Counted from the first letter of the stretch, positions 52,575 to 63,112 are shown. The stretch: DNA of 64,000 bases from Agriotes lineatus (GCA_940337035.1 OW679203.1:73919061-73983060), one strand, 5' to 3'. Notes: a model not told the origin generated them from the letters alone. Made by a program: numbers and translations.

Positions 52575-54306
52575 TATCAGAAACAGAATAAAATCTGCTG
52601 AAAGAAATCGACGTCTAAAAACGAAAACTGCACCAGATATTCGATTTGAAAGAGACAGGTTTTTAAAGTTGTATCAAGAAAAAATTCTGGCAAATGTCTT
52701 TCATGTCGTTTTATTAATTTTTTAAAAGAAACTTTAGCTGCAAATAATATCCTTGCTCTCAAGCAGAAAGTGATGCTGATCGGCTCTCAATGCATCAAAT
52801 AAAAACATAGTCGTAGTATCAGAGAATACAGACGTATTACTTATATTAACAGCTTTAGTTTCATGCTGATAAAGATATATATTTTTTAAAACCTGCCAAA
52901 AATAAAGAAAATAAAAAAATATCTTCTTCTAAAAGCCTGCAATTTGCGCATCCCAATAAATTGTAGTGAGCATGTTTTTTCTGTACATGCTTTAACTGGA
53001 TGTAACACTTCAGCATGTTTTAACAAAAGAAAGAATCTTCTTCTTCTTCTTGTTAAGGTGCTTATCAGATTTCGTACGTTTGCCATTAACACGGCTATCT
53101 TCACTTTATTGGTTGCAATCCTAGATAACTCATTGGATGATTTCCCATACCACGCCCTTAGGTTTTGCAACCAAGATATTCTTCCGCGTCCTGGTCCACA
53201 TTTGCCATATATCTTGCCTTGTATAATAGATTGTAGTAGGTTGTACTTATTCTCATTCCTCATTATTTGTCCGAAGTATTGGAATTTGCGTATCTTGGTG
53301 TTGTCCATGATCTCTTTACTTTCTTTTCATTCTCTCTAGGACTTTAATATTTATTACACGGTCTTTCCATAATATCCGTAATATTCTCTGGTATAACCAC
53401 ATTTCAAAGGCTTCGATTTTTTTTGTGATTATTTCGTTAAGTGTCCAGGACTCGACCCCATAGAGCAAGATGGAAAAAATGTAGCATCTTAGCATGCGAG
53501 TTTTGGTGTCAAGGTGCAGATTATGGCTTTTGAATATAGTTTAATATATTGAAGATATATAAGGATGAACAAGACGAATAGGACCGGCACCTTATTAAAG
53601 ATCCACATGGATAAGTCCTAGTAAATGAAGCAATGGCTATGTTCAGGAAAGAATAAATTTGTCAAAATATTTGAAAATAGCAGTGATTTGCAAGAGACTG
53701 ACAAAATTTATATAAAAAAATTTATATAAAAAAATTTTGGTATAAAATGTATGCTTGCAATGTATGGTGCAAAGAAAGGCAACTGCTTAAACTCTTACAG
53801 AAATGTTTAAGTGATTGAAAGTTTTTTATTATTCATATACCGCAAGGTAAATGAGGTTACAGACAATACAATACATATATTTTTTAAATAAAAACATTTA
53901 GAATTTTGGGTTTGATTCTTTTATTAAGGGGTCTACTAAAAAAGCAGCGTTAATTTAGCATAATTGTGCCCTACGATGGATCCAGCAGAACAACATTTAA
54001 AACACGTGTATTTGCAAACACAGTTGTGGCTGGGAAACCAAGATATATCAAGGGAAGATTGGGGTTGGAAATATGATACAGGAAAGTGTTTTCCAATCTT
54101 AATGACACAAGAACCAGCTCCACAAAACATCTTAAAAAATATTTTTTTGTAACTACAAAACTAGTTGCGGGCCAGCTTGTGGGTATAGGAAAAGTGGCCT
54201 TTATTGTTCGGCGACTTGCGGTGAATGTGGCGAAAATAGTTGCCTTAATTCACGACCGGCAGTGTCAATGGGAACAGTGGAGGAAGAAGAAAATAAAGCT
54301 AAATAA
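52575..54306 (+). pseudogene. Nuclease-like plus cysteine-rich protein of element 2, broken
   Basis: Conceptual pieces in order: AERNRRLKTKTAPDIRFERD and YQEKILANVFH; QAESDADRLSM (acidic motif 1); NKNIVVVSENTDVLLILTAL (acidic motif 2); DIYFLKPAKNKENKK, FAHPNK; VHALTGCNTSACFNKRK; then the LINE insertion. After it: PTMDPAEQHLKHVYLQTQLW, LGNQDISREDWGWKYDTG, EPAPQNILKNIF, TSCGPACGYRKSGLYCSATC, GECGENSC and an acidic tail to the stop at 54306. The two Asp-rich motifs resemble those of PIN/FEN-like nucleases (inference). Stops and frameshifts throughout. Confidence 0.75.
53036..53533 (-). mobile_element. 5'-truncated LINE inserted in element 2
   Basis: The minus strand reads MLRCYIFSILLYGVESWTLN, KIEAFEMWLYQRILRILWKD, KIRKFQYFGQIMRNENKYNL, GPGRGRISWLQNLRAWYGKS and MANVR, the C-terminal region of a LINE ORF2. 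It ends in an (AAG)n tail (TTCTTCTTCTTC on plus, 53036-53052), typical of target-primed insertion. It splits the cysteine-rich protein gene between CFNKRK and the following segment. Confidence 0.85.
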
Positions 54307-54949
54307 CTTTGTTTTTTGTTTTTAAATGTATTTTGGGTTAAATTTAATAAATCAATAAAATTATAATATCTTGAATACTCATTTAACTTTTCTATCATTT
54401 GTTTCCACCATTTTTCAGGCACCGTTTCCCATTTTTGATAAATTTGACATAAAATTTGGGATGAGGGACCCAAAAAACTTCTAGGTATAGGTATCAGAAA
54501 TTTAAAAAAAAATTACCCCTTTCCGCCATTTTGGATCCGCCATTTTTTGTTTTAGTTAAGTTTTAATGTCGAATTCGTAATCAGCAACCCCAAAACCCCC
54601 CAGACTACTAATAAACACTAAAAAAAAAAAAATTAGACCTTCGACGCCATTTTGTTTTTAGACCCATTTTGAGGCCAGATTCGTTATCTGCGACCCCAAA
54701 AACCTTATGTTATCAAATTTTAGGCATTTGTTTAAATAAATCAAATAGTTATAAAATTTTTAATTAAGAGTATATTAAAAAACACTTATTTGTTAATAAC
54801 AATTGAAAAAATAAAAAGCACACCTTCTCGCCTATGGGGAACTTTTCTATAAACTTTTACCGAAATAATAAAAGAAAAATGTTCAAAATCGGTTTTGAGT
54901 CAACGAAGTTAGAACTTTGGCGAGTTTTTAGCGTTTAGAAAATGGACTA

Positions 54950-56570
54950 CCAGTCAAATTAGATATTTACTTGACAACAATACTACCTGAACAGTGAACA
55001 TGTAGATTTATAGAACACATCACGTAGAATAGAGTAAACTACAAAGTAACAGCTGAATCAGTGGAAAAGTGATTCAAAATTGCGGTAAGTGTTGAAAAAA
55101 GTGTTTTTTGCATATAAAAGAGTAAAAAAGCGATGATTTAAAAAAAATAGGCTTATGTAGTTTAAAAAAACAAATAAATTAAGCTGTCGATGGGCAAAAT
55201 CGATTCATTAGAAAAAAAGTTATCGCTAAAAAACAGCTAAAAATGACCGATTTTTCATTTGTTCTTAACTTAAAAAAAATTTATATAAAGTTGCAATTTT
55301 CAGAAAGCATAGTACTCGGTGAGCAGAAAACGCATGTTTATGAAATTTGCAAAAATGTTGATTATTTTTTGCATAAATCATTTTTCTTTCGAAAATACAT
55401 TTAACGATAGCTAATGTGCAATTGCGAAAAAGCGCAATAAATTAAGGACTGGTCATATTCCAGAACAAAGACCATAGAAAAATGGTTAGAGTTTTTTCCA
55501 ATGCTTTATGCCAGTGAAGACTCGTACAATGTGCAACAAGCGGATGAGAAGGCATAGGAAACTAAACTCAATTAATCGGTATAATGTTGACGCATCCATA
55601 GTGATCATTCGAATATGAAAGCATTGAAGATAATAAATTGAATAAAGTCGTGAGAATAGAGTGGTAAAAGACTTCACGCTGCAATCAGGTTCTAGGCATA
55701 TTTAAAAAATTTTTTTGATTAAATTTCTTTTTAATTTTTTTAAAGATTTCTCAGCGCCACCTAGCGAGTCCAATTGTGAATCTAAACCATCCAGGGACCC
55801 ACTCACACACACAAAAAATTTCATCAAAATCGGTCCAGCCGGTTAGGAGGAGTTCAGTCACATACAGACGTTCAGAAGAATTATATACAGGGTTTCCCAA
55901 AAAGAATGAGACACCGATTAGTCATAGATTAATTACGTCATAATAAATCGATTAAACCCAATATACCTTAGTACAAAGTCCCTTCAGGAAGAAGTTATAG
56001 GGCCTTGAAGTTCAATTTTTTAATTTTTATTTTTTTGTTAATTTCCACAAATGTAGAGATATCGATTTGAATTTTGGTATATGTACTTATTATTATATAC
56101 TGCAATAACTAAAACAATTTCATAAATTGGACTCGACTATAAGAGGCACTTTACCTATCTTTCAAAGCTTTTTTTAGGTCTAACTTCGTTATCTGTAACT
56201 TTTTTTGAAATGTAAAGTTAAAAAAAAACGTTAGAGCCGTTTTTGAAAAAACCTAAAAAAACTGAAAAATTACAAGAGTAAACACCTACTTCCCGTTATG
56301 CAATTTTCTTCAAAAGCTTACTGTCGGATCTACATAGTACACAAAATGTATATATTAAGTTTTAACGCCATACCTCTTTTCATTTTTGAGATATTCTGTT
56401 CACAGGCAGACACACAACCACACAGACACACACACAGACACACAGACAGACCAATGAAAAAATATGTTTTTTTGGGTTCAGGGGACGTGAAGGTCTGTCG
56501 AAAACTCAATTTCGAATTTTTGGGGTGAATCTAATACTTCCTTTATTGTAAAAGGAAGTAAAAATAATTG
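54950..56570. other. Spacer with transposon-tail-like sequence and a microsatellite
   Basis: No gene recognised. At 55690-55890 there is text of the type found in many insect repeats (CGCCACCTAGCG, ATCGGTCCAGCCGGTTAGGA, CAGACGTTCAGAAGAATTAT), followed at about 55888 by ACAGGGTTTCCCAAAAAGAA and, at 56530-56565, CTTCCTTTATTGTAAAAGGA. These look like edges of unclassified elements. Confidence 0.4.
56402..56452. repeat. (CACAGA)n microsatellite
   Basis: About 50 bp of CACA/CAGACA units within an otherwise unclassified repeat. Confidence 0.75.
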
Positions 56571-56639
56571 TCCCAAAATGGAGTACGTAGTTGTTGAGAA
56601 AACCATTGTAGCAACTCAAACTGTAATCATTGCGACCAC

Positions 56640-58830
56640 TTAAAAATCACCACTTCTCTTTGTTGGCTATTATCTATTAGATTGGTATACCCCTCTCTCA
56701 TATTATTCCAAGTGTTTTTATTCTGCGTTGCTTGGCACCAGTTTAGACCAGTTATTCTTTATGGGTCATCGTACCAACGTTGTTGTGGTCTTCCAACGTT
56801 TCGCCTTTCACCCCCCGGTCTCCACATTATGTAAGTGCCGCTCCAATTTTCAGGGTGTCTAGCTGTGTGGCCTGCCCAATTCCATTTGATGGTAGCTATT
56901 CTTGGCCTTATATCGATAACTTGCGTTTTTTGACAAATCCATATATTTGTTTTACGGCCTGTAAGGTGGACTCCTAGTTAATTCATTTCTATGGGCCTCT
57001 CGTGTACTTATAGCGTGTTTATGGTCTTTCTGTTCTACACCCAAGTCTCCCGCCGTGTATGGTGACTGGAAGTATGCTTTTATTGTATATTCTCTGAACT
57101 CTACGACGGGTGTCCATAAAGGGATATTATATTCCGTTGTTCTTTCCATGATTTGCATCAGTGTTTGTAGAGCTTCTGATGTGTTGTAATTCTTTCTAAA
57201 TGCTGCCTGCTCTTTTGATTGATATAATTCGAACTTTCTTTCTAATAGCTTGGCGATTATTCGTATGAAAAGTTTATATAATTGAGAGAGGAGGCTTATA
57301 GGTCGGTAGTTTTCCAAATTTTTAGGATCTCCTTTCTTATACATTCGAATAACTAACGCGTTTTACCAATCGCTCGGAATTTCACCCCATATTAGACATT
57401 CGTTAAAACATTTCTTTATGGCCTCCTTCGCATCCTTAGAGCATTCTTTTGACATCTCTGGTAAGATATCGTCTTCACCAGCTGCTTTATTGTTTATTGT
57501 TTTAGAGCTAGGTTCATTTCATCTATTTCGATATCCGGGAGCTTTTCTGAATTTGCATTAAGGATTTTATTTTTGTTTTCTTTGGAATCTCTGGTAGTAA
57601 GTAAGAGCTCTTTTCGGCATTTGTACAGTTCTTCATATAAGGATTCGGTTACTTTCAACATTTTTGCACTGCTTTCTACTACGTTTCTTTGCTGATTTTT
57701 TCAGTGTAGTTTGTTTCCTGAAAATGTGAAGGCCTTTGTTGTTCTCAATTATATTATTTACTAATGTGGTTTTATATTCATTTACTAGAACGCGTTGGCC
57801 AGCCTACGTCTGGCCCTGCCAGCGTAAAGAAACGGTTAACAATAAAAATGCTTGCTTAAGCTGGTAGCCAGCCGACGTCCGGCCCTGCCAGCGTTAACAA
57901 TACAAATGCTTGCTGCGTCGCCACTTGTGCGCAGTCGGCATGTGCGCGCGCCACTTGCTAGTATGCAGGCCCTTCATGCTGCGTGTTCCGGCGCCACTCG
58001 CGCTTACGATCGGCATGTGCGCGCGCCAGTGTTTACGGTCGGTTGGCCGGCGGCATCAGCTTTTATAATATAAGATGTCTGGTTTCGTCATTTTTCTTAT
58101 GTTTTTAGTTAGTTCTGTAAATTCTATTGCATTTCGCAGTCATTTTTTTATAAATTCCCTTATTTTTTTCTAGCAATGTTTTATTGTCTTTAGAAAGTTT
58201 GCCTGCTCTTTTCTTTTCTTTCAAAATGTTTGTGATCCTCTTGTTTTATTCGTTAATATTAAGTGATATTTGTTGTTTCTGTTCTGCAAATCATTTTCCT
58301 AATTCATCAGCGTATTCCTGGAAATTAGTTCTTAGTAAGGATGAATCTTCTTCAGCTTGTTTTTATTGTTTATTTTTCTATAGTTCTGCCTTTTCATTCT
58401 AAAGTATCCTTCCTCGTAATAGTCTATGATCGCTTCTCGTGGAAAAGGGCTTTATCACATCCCACATATTTTAATAATGTATTGTTTAAAGCAGATAATC
58501 GATCACCTAATGGTACAACAAAGAATTGTTGTACCATTAGGGCAGGGCTGCTCCAATTCCATTTCCTATAAAATTTTATAGCATGTTTCACCTTTCATTT
58601 CTGTTTCCTAGCTGTAGTTTCCTGTGTCTTCTTTTCATTTTGTAGCTGACCGATTTTAGCGTTACAGCTTTTTCTTATAGTCGCACTAGTTGACTTATTT
58701 TCATCAATACACTTTGACACTTCTTCATATACTAATTCTACGTCTTCGTCTTCGTGACTTGTAGTTGGTGCGAACAATTGGATACATTTAAGTGATAGAG
58801 TATTATTAAGTTTCAAGGTTACATATGCAA
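56640..58830 (-). mobile_element. Minus-strand LINE with internal deletion and a GC-rich insertion
   Basis: From the right: endonuclease part MKLNNTLSLKCIQLFAPTTS, HEDEDVELVYEEVSKCIDEN, CNAKIGQLQNE (58816-58650); STRSDHRLLRGR (about 58440); linker; then, across a GC-rich insertion (57785-58078), YKTTLVNNIIENNKGLHIFR and IEIDEMNLAL. Reverse transcriptase begins with MYKKGDPKNLENYRPISLLS, YKLFIRIIAKLLERKFELYQ, KEQAAFRKNYNTSEALQTLM and TTEYNIPLW, and then jumps into the C-terminal tail (IKAYFQSPYTAG ... VGRPQQRWYDDP ... LNWCQATQNKNTWN). The region with the catalytic YADD is deleted. Confidence 0.8.
57785..58078. repeat. GC-rich insertion with internal direct repeats
   Basis: About 290 bp, far richer in G+C than its surroundings. 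GGCCAGCCTACGTCTGGCCC/TGCCAGCGT occurs near 57799 and, with changes, near 57864; AATGCTTGCT occurs twice; CGGCATGTGCGCGCGCCA occurs near 57935 and 58012. The 73-codon ORF here is a product of base composition. The LINE text is continuous across it, so it is an insertion. Class unknown. Confidence 0.6.
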
Positions 58831-58854
58831 CAGGGAGATTCCTTTGCTAGACTG

Positions 58855-59000
58855 TATACATAATACAGTAATAGTATATTATTATATGAGCGATTATGAC
58901 AGCCATTATTCACGAAGATGACATTTGCGCCACAAGCCGAAGGCGCGTGGCGCAAGTCATCTGAGTGAATAATGGCCATAATCGCGAATATAATACGATA
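58855..59000. mobile_element. Hairpin MITE (ATTATGACAGCCATTATTCA arms)
   Basis: GCGATTATGACAGCCATTAT, TCACGAAGATGAC on the left is matched by GTCATCTGAGTGAATAATGG and CCATAATCGCG on the right; the centre is CGCCACAAGCCGAAGGCGCG. Non-coding. Confidence 0.7.
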
Positions 59001-59259
59001 TTTTATCTACTCCTATGCAATAGGAGACGTGTGTTCATATTTCCGAATTTTGACATTTGTGACAGCTGTTAACTTCAAAAGTCATTGAATAATAAAAATG
59101 AATGCTGTGATTGGCTACAACCTATTGAATAATGAAAATAGAATTTTCTGATTGGTTGCAACTTGCAAACTATTGAATAATGAAAATAGAATTTTATGAT
59201 TGGCTGCAAACTGTGAATTATGAATCATAATTAATGGTCATTGTACAGTAGGAGTAGAT
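59001..59259. repeat. Tandem and inverted repeats between MITE and element 3
   Basis: ATTTTATCTACTCCTATGCA (59000) and TAGGAGTAGATAAAA (59249) are inverted to each other. Between them about three copies of a 40-bp unit, ATTGAATAATGAAAATAGAA / TTTTMTGATTGGYTGCAA, run from 59081 to 59215. Probably part of the neighbouring hairpin element. Non-coding. Confidence 0.6.
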
Positions 59260-59569
59260 AAAAAAACTAAGGTCTGACTGTCACAAGTTGTTCATTACCC
59301 TTTGCTCTAAATGGTAAAAAGTCTCCACCGCCGGATCTTCGGGTTTGGTAATGGTTGGGGGGGGGGGGGGGGGGGTGTCAAAACAGTATGTTTTCCAAGT
59401 TGCAAATATCTCGGAGAGCTTATAAACTTCTAAAGTACGTTAAACTTCCAACAAAATTTGTCGGCTTTTTTGCTGCGCCCAATAGTTTTGGAGATATGGA
59501 TGGGGGTAAAATTTAGTTATTCCTTCGGAAGTAGTAGAAAAGTTGCTTGACTTATCAACTAATTGGAAA

Positions 59570-60881
59570 TTAGATGTAGAAGATTACTTGATGGAGCTGT
59601 ACCGTACACTCCATAGCAAGACCTTGTGGAAGGACTGATCCACCTGATGATGGGATGACACAGGGGGTATTGTACGTTGAAGATGGAGGGCGCCTCCTAC
59701 ATCGTGTTTTTTGGCAATACCCTGCAACGTTCAAGATAATGTGCCAACGTTTTGTCCCATTACCGAAATGCTGCCGTCGTGTTCGATGGTTACCGTGAAC
59801 AGCCCAATACAAAATATGAGGAACATCTGCGAAGATCTAGCTATCAAAGTAGATGTGGAAGTAGAAGACCCCATCCAAGTCACCTTTGGGCAGAGTGAAT
59901 TCATTGCAAACACAAACACTAAAGAACAGCTAACATCCCTTCTGTCAGTGCTCTTAGAAAAAGGATGTAATCTGTTCCAGGTCCTTGTGGTCGCAGACAC
60001 TCTGATTGTTTCGTCAGCAATCACAGCAGTTCAAGATTGGTTGGAGGTGAACGTAATACTGACCTATTAGTCATGTTAATTGATCTTGCTCTCCCTAACT
60101 GTAGCTTATAGATGAATGTCCCTGGTAAAGGCAACCGGTCACATAAAATTCACAACATTTAAGCATTGGAGCATGAATCAGGGGACATGAAAGATCCTTT
60201 GTGTGTTTATGCATTTACAAGCTGTGATTCTGTGCCCGCAATACACAGGAAATTCAAAACGACCCCTTTTAGAAAGTGCAATGTGATGTGGAACTAAGAA
60301 ATAAATTGCTTACCTTTAACGAGCCAAATGCACAAGCCGATCATATTGCTGAAGCGGGCAAAGATTTTTTCCTATCTATATACGGATAAAAAAAACCAAA
60401 TTTGAGGGTTCTACGTCATCAGACATTCTTAAAGACAGTTGCAATGTAGCCGGTGAAAGGAGAGTTCAAGTTAGCTATTCTACCTCCCACCACAGTAGTA
60501 GCAAGGAAACACTCACTGAGAGTGTACCATCAAGTGCAGAAGTGGCATAGATTCAAGAAAGACCTCTTGCAATGAGGATGGAAAAAGGTCGTTGGGCACT
60601 TGCGCCCAACAACAATATCTCGTCCTGCTGCTCCGGAACCCTTGCTTCACATTATATCTTGTTCATGCAGAGGAGAGTGTCTCAACAACTGTCAGTGTCG
60701 AAGAAGTGGTCTTCAGTGATCAACCATGTGCACCAACTGCGCTGGATGTGGATGCAGCAATACGGAGGTATTCATTGATTATAATAAAGAAGAGGATTTA
60801 CTGTTGCCAGATGAAGAGGATGAGCAACGACCTATCCGAATGGATTCAGATAGTGATCGGAGTAACAATGAAGAGCAGTGA
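59570..60881 (+). pseudogene. Nuclease-like plus cysteine-rich protein of element 3, broken
   Basis: Conceptual pieces: VTFGQSEFIANTNTKEQLTS, LLSVLLEKGCNLFQVLVVAD and TLIVSSAITAVQDWLEVNVI (59850-60060, equivalent to the acidic motif 1 region, here VVAD); AFTSCDSVPAIHRKFKTTPF (60212-60270, the 'TGCDT' motif); NAQADHIAEAGKDFFLSIYG; LAILPPTTVVARKHSLRVYH, QVQKW; RPAAPEPLLHIIS; CSCRGECLNNCQCRRSGLQC, STMCTNCAGCGC; and the acidic tail EEDLLLPDEEDEQRP ... NNEEQ with the stop at 60879-60881. At least five frameshifts or stops. The order is identical to element 2. Confidence 0.75.
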
Positions 60882-61194
60882 GAATTATATTTCTGCATAA
60901 TGTATTGGTTATAGTTTTAATTTTTTATTTCTGTGACTGCCTATAATTTTTTTGTCAGATACCTACTTTAAGTACGAATTGTATACCTATTTCAGATGTA
61001 GGAACATGCATTTTATACATTAAATTCCTTTATCTAGGACAGTGTATAGAATGGATTTTTAGTTGGCAGTTCTAAGTTTGTAAAACGACTTTTTAATAAT
61101 ATATTTTCATTCGTTTACGTCGTCAGTAGACGTGTTTTTAAATTTTTAACCACGCATAATTACGACCGTTTGCTAGTAATCCTAACTTATATTT

Positions 61195-61380
61195 AATATT
61201 TTTTTATTTACCGTGTTTGCTAGATTATAATAATAATAATGGTGAGGCACTAACACCCCATGAAGGAGCTTGGCCTGCAAGGCGGAAGGATAGAGCTTCC
61301 GTATCCTTACTCTCACACCCGGCTGTCGCGTGTCAAATTCATGACACGTGGTGATGCGGTGATAATCACGCATTAGACAA
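61195..61380 (-). mobile_element. Possible LINE 3' end with (ATT)n tail
   Basis: On the minus strand the segment reads CACCGCATCACCACGTGTCA, CGACAGCCGGGTGTGAGAG, CAGGCCAAGCTCC ... GTGTTAGTGCCTCACC and ends in ATTATTATTATTATAATC. A GC-rich block ending in a short trinucleotide tail is typical of a short 5'-truncated LINE or SINE insertion. No diagnostic coding motif is present. Confidence 0.35.
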
Positions 61381-61434
61381 CCGCATTATTACCCCTTGTT
61401 CTTTCGAACGCAGGTCCCTTTCTAGATTATATCG

Positions 61435-61575
61435 TAGATAAAATAGTATACGATACACATGCGTAAAGCATCTTTGGTCACTCGCGAGGCTTAAAACGCT
61501 TGCTTACTCGCGTTTTAACTCTGCCCCTCTCGTGACTAAAGACTAGCTTTACGCACTTGTATCGTAAATTACTAT
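61435..61575. mobile_element. Hairpin MITE (AGTATACGATACACATGCGT arms)
   Basis: GTATACGATACACATGCGTA, AAGCATCTTTGGTCAC is matched by GTGACTAAAGACTAGC, TTTACGCACTTGTATCGTAA; the centre GAGGCTTAAAACGCTTGC...GCGTTTTAACTCTGCCCCTC is also palindromic. The right end CGTAAATTACTAT is shared with the hairpins at 14256 and 25049. It is located inside long-TIR element 3. Confidence 0.65.
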
Positions 61576-61831
61576 ACTTATATTATAAAAATCTTTGGGT
61601 TTTTTATTGAATCCATCTCCCCTCTGTGTAATAGTACACTTCAACAATACAAAAGTAAACTTCCTAATTTTCAATAATTTAATAAGTTAAGCAAAAAAAA
61701 ATAGAAAACATACTGTTTTGACACCTCCCCACACCCCCTCAAAAACCCGACGCTCTAGCGGTGGAGACTTTTTACCGCATTTGCAGCAAAGGGTAGTGAA
61801 CAACTTGTGATAGTCAGACCTTAGTTTTTTT

Positions 61832-62715
61832 GGATTCCTGTACTGTCATTTTCTTTTCCTTTCCAGTAGAGTGAGTGCCCAAATGCAAGAATCACATATT
61901 TGGCCCATTTTCTCTTAATTTCGGAAGTTTCCAATTTTTCCCACTTTATCTTGTTTAGTTCGTACTCAAGTTCAGTTAATCTGTCTTCACTTTTTAATCT
62001 CTTTGCCTTGTATGTCGCTATATGAAATTGGCAGCCTCAAGATACATACTTGAAAAGTTATATTTGCTAAAATTCCGTAGGGAAACTCTAAGAGCGTTCT
62101 TGAATAAGCATGCCTTTTTCAGTGCCGTGCTTTTATTTTCTGTATTAATATTGTCTGCCATTTTCGAATAAGAATCTTTCGTGAAGCCTTTGTTCCTATA
62201 ATCATTCCTTTACTTCAATATTCATTAAATTATTTTCGATATATTCTTTTCGGAATTCGCCACTCGTGTGTAGGCTTGAGACGTCAATTCTCTTTTAATA
62301 AAATTCCTTATGACTGTAAGGTTGGAATGTTATTACTTTATCGTGCAACAGAGAATATTAAGCAATTTTAAATTATTCCATATAACACACCGATTCTTTC
62401 CAATTAAAATACCTTCAGCACTAATAGATGGTACTCATGGTACTCACCGCTAATAATTTAAATTTGCTCCATAGATATTGGCTAAATAAATTTTTTAAAT
62501 GTCATTACTACGAGGAAAGGAAATATTTTAAGTTCTCTATCGTGTGTGCATTGAAAAGCAATAGCGTATTATTTGTTATTTCGCATCTTCTGGTACGTCA
62601 GTTTGGAAAGTATCGTCCCGATTAGTATAAAACTTTAGATTTTACATTTGTTTTAGTAAAGTGTGTTGCGATAGCTTCTAGAAATTGAGAAAATAGAACA
62701 ACAGGCAGGTGTTAC
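61832..62715. other. Spacer; weak minus-strand coding-like stretch
   Basis: Between element 3 and the second mariner fossil. The minus strand around 62200-61870 reads, with stops, YRNKGFTKDSYSKMADNINT, KACLFKNALRVSLRNFSKYN, FSSMYLEAANFI. This could be a decayed ORF of unknown type; no domain recognised. Confidence 0.3.
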
Positions 62716-63112
62716 ATGCACATTCTGACAAAGATTTTAACGAAAGTTGAGTCCATGGCCTGGACGTTGTCACCAAACAAACCAGCATGGTGTGACGGTA
62801 TTCCAACTCTCAGTCTTCAAAGACGTTCTAAAATTCTGACGGCGTTTAGCTTATCGATTTTCTTAAAAAAACGTAACATCAACTGTAAGTACTACTGCGA
62901 CCTTCTAACTGCGAAAATCAATGCTCCTACAACACGACAATGCGTCTTCGCACACATGAGTTACAACATCAAGAGCGGCTGGAATGAGCCTCAAAATCTT
63001 TCCACACTCTTCGTCGAATCTGGCGCCCTCGGATTTATTTCTGTTTGTAAAATTGAAGGTGCACCTTCGTGGAACTTATTTTAGGAAGGATACCAGCTTA
63101 GAAACTACTAAT
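62716..63112 (+). pseudogene. mariner transposase fossil, C-terminal half
   Basis: Plus-strand text: SMAWTLSPNKPAWCDGIPTL, QRRSKILTAFSLSIFLKKRN, NCKYYCDLLTAKI, TRQCVFAH and, after a frameshift, SNLAPSDLFLFVKLKVHLRG and TYFRKDTSLETTNS. These correspond to the middle and C-terminal part of mariner transposases (…INSEYYCxLL… HDNA… SPDLAPSDFFLF…). The second catalytic Asp motif (HDNA) is replaced (HMSYN). No TIRs found. A different mariner lineage from the copy at 27047. Confidence 0.75.

Larger units (their letters stand above)
51593..54949 (+). mobile_element. Long-TIR element 2 carrying a nuclease-like/cysteine-rich protein
   Basis: Ends TAGTCCATTTACTAAAGG and, reversed, TAGTCCATTTTCTAAACG, then GTTCTAACTTCGTTGACTCA in both. 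The inverted repeats are about 435 bp (51593-52035 and 54515-54949) and contain repeated blocks of GGTTTTTGGGGTCGCTGATT plus AAAATGGCG words. The interior encodes one long broken protein on the plus strand. A LINE (53036-53533) is inserted in that gene. Total 3.36 kb. Confidence 0.85.
59260..61831 (+). mobile_element. Long-TIR element 3 carrying a nuclease-like/cysteine-rich protein
   Basis: The ends are AAAAAACTAAGGTCTGACTG and the same reversed at 61831. The inverted repeats of about 135 bp share ACAAGTTGTTCA, ACCCTTTGCT, GGTAAAAAGTCTCCACCGC and GTGTCAAAACAGTATGTTTT. A run of about 20 G (59357-59376) in the left repeat is a broken GGGGGTGTGGGGAGG in the right one. The interior encodes a broken member of the same protein family as elements 1 and 2, a LINE-tail-like segment (61195-61380) and a hairpin (61435-61575). 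Confidence 0.8.

Noticed and set aside
57852..58073. 73-codon Ala/Arg-rich plus-strand ORF as a small gene
   Set aside because: Falls wholly in the GC-rich insertion with direct repeats, where long ORFs are expected by composition.
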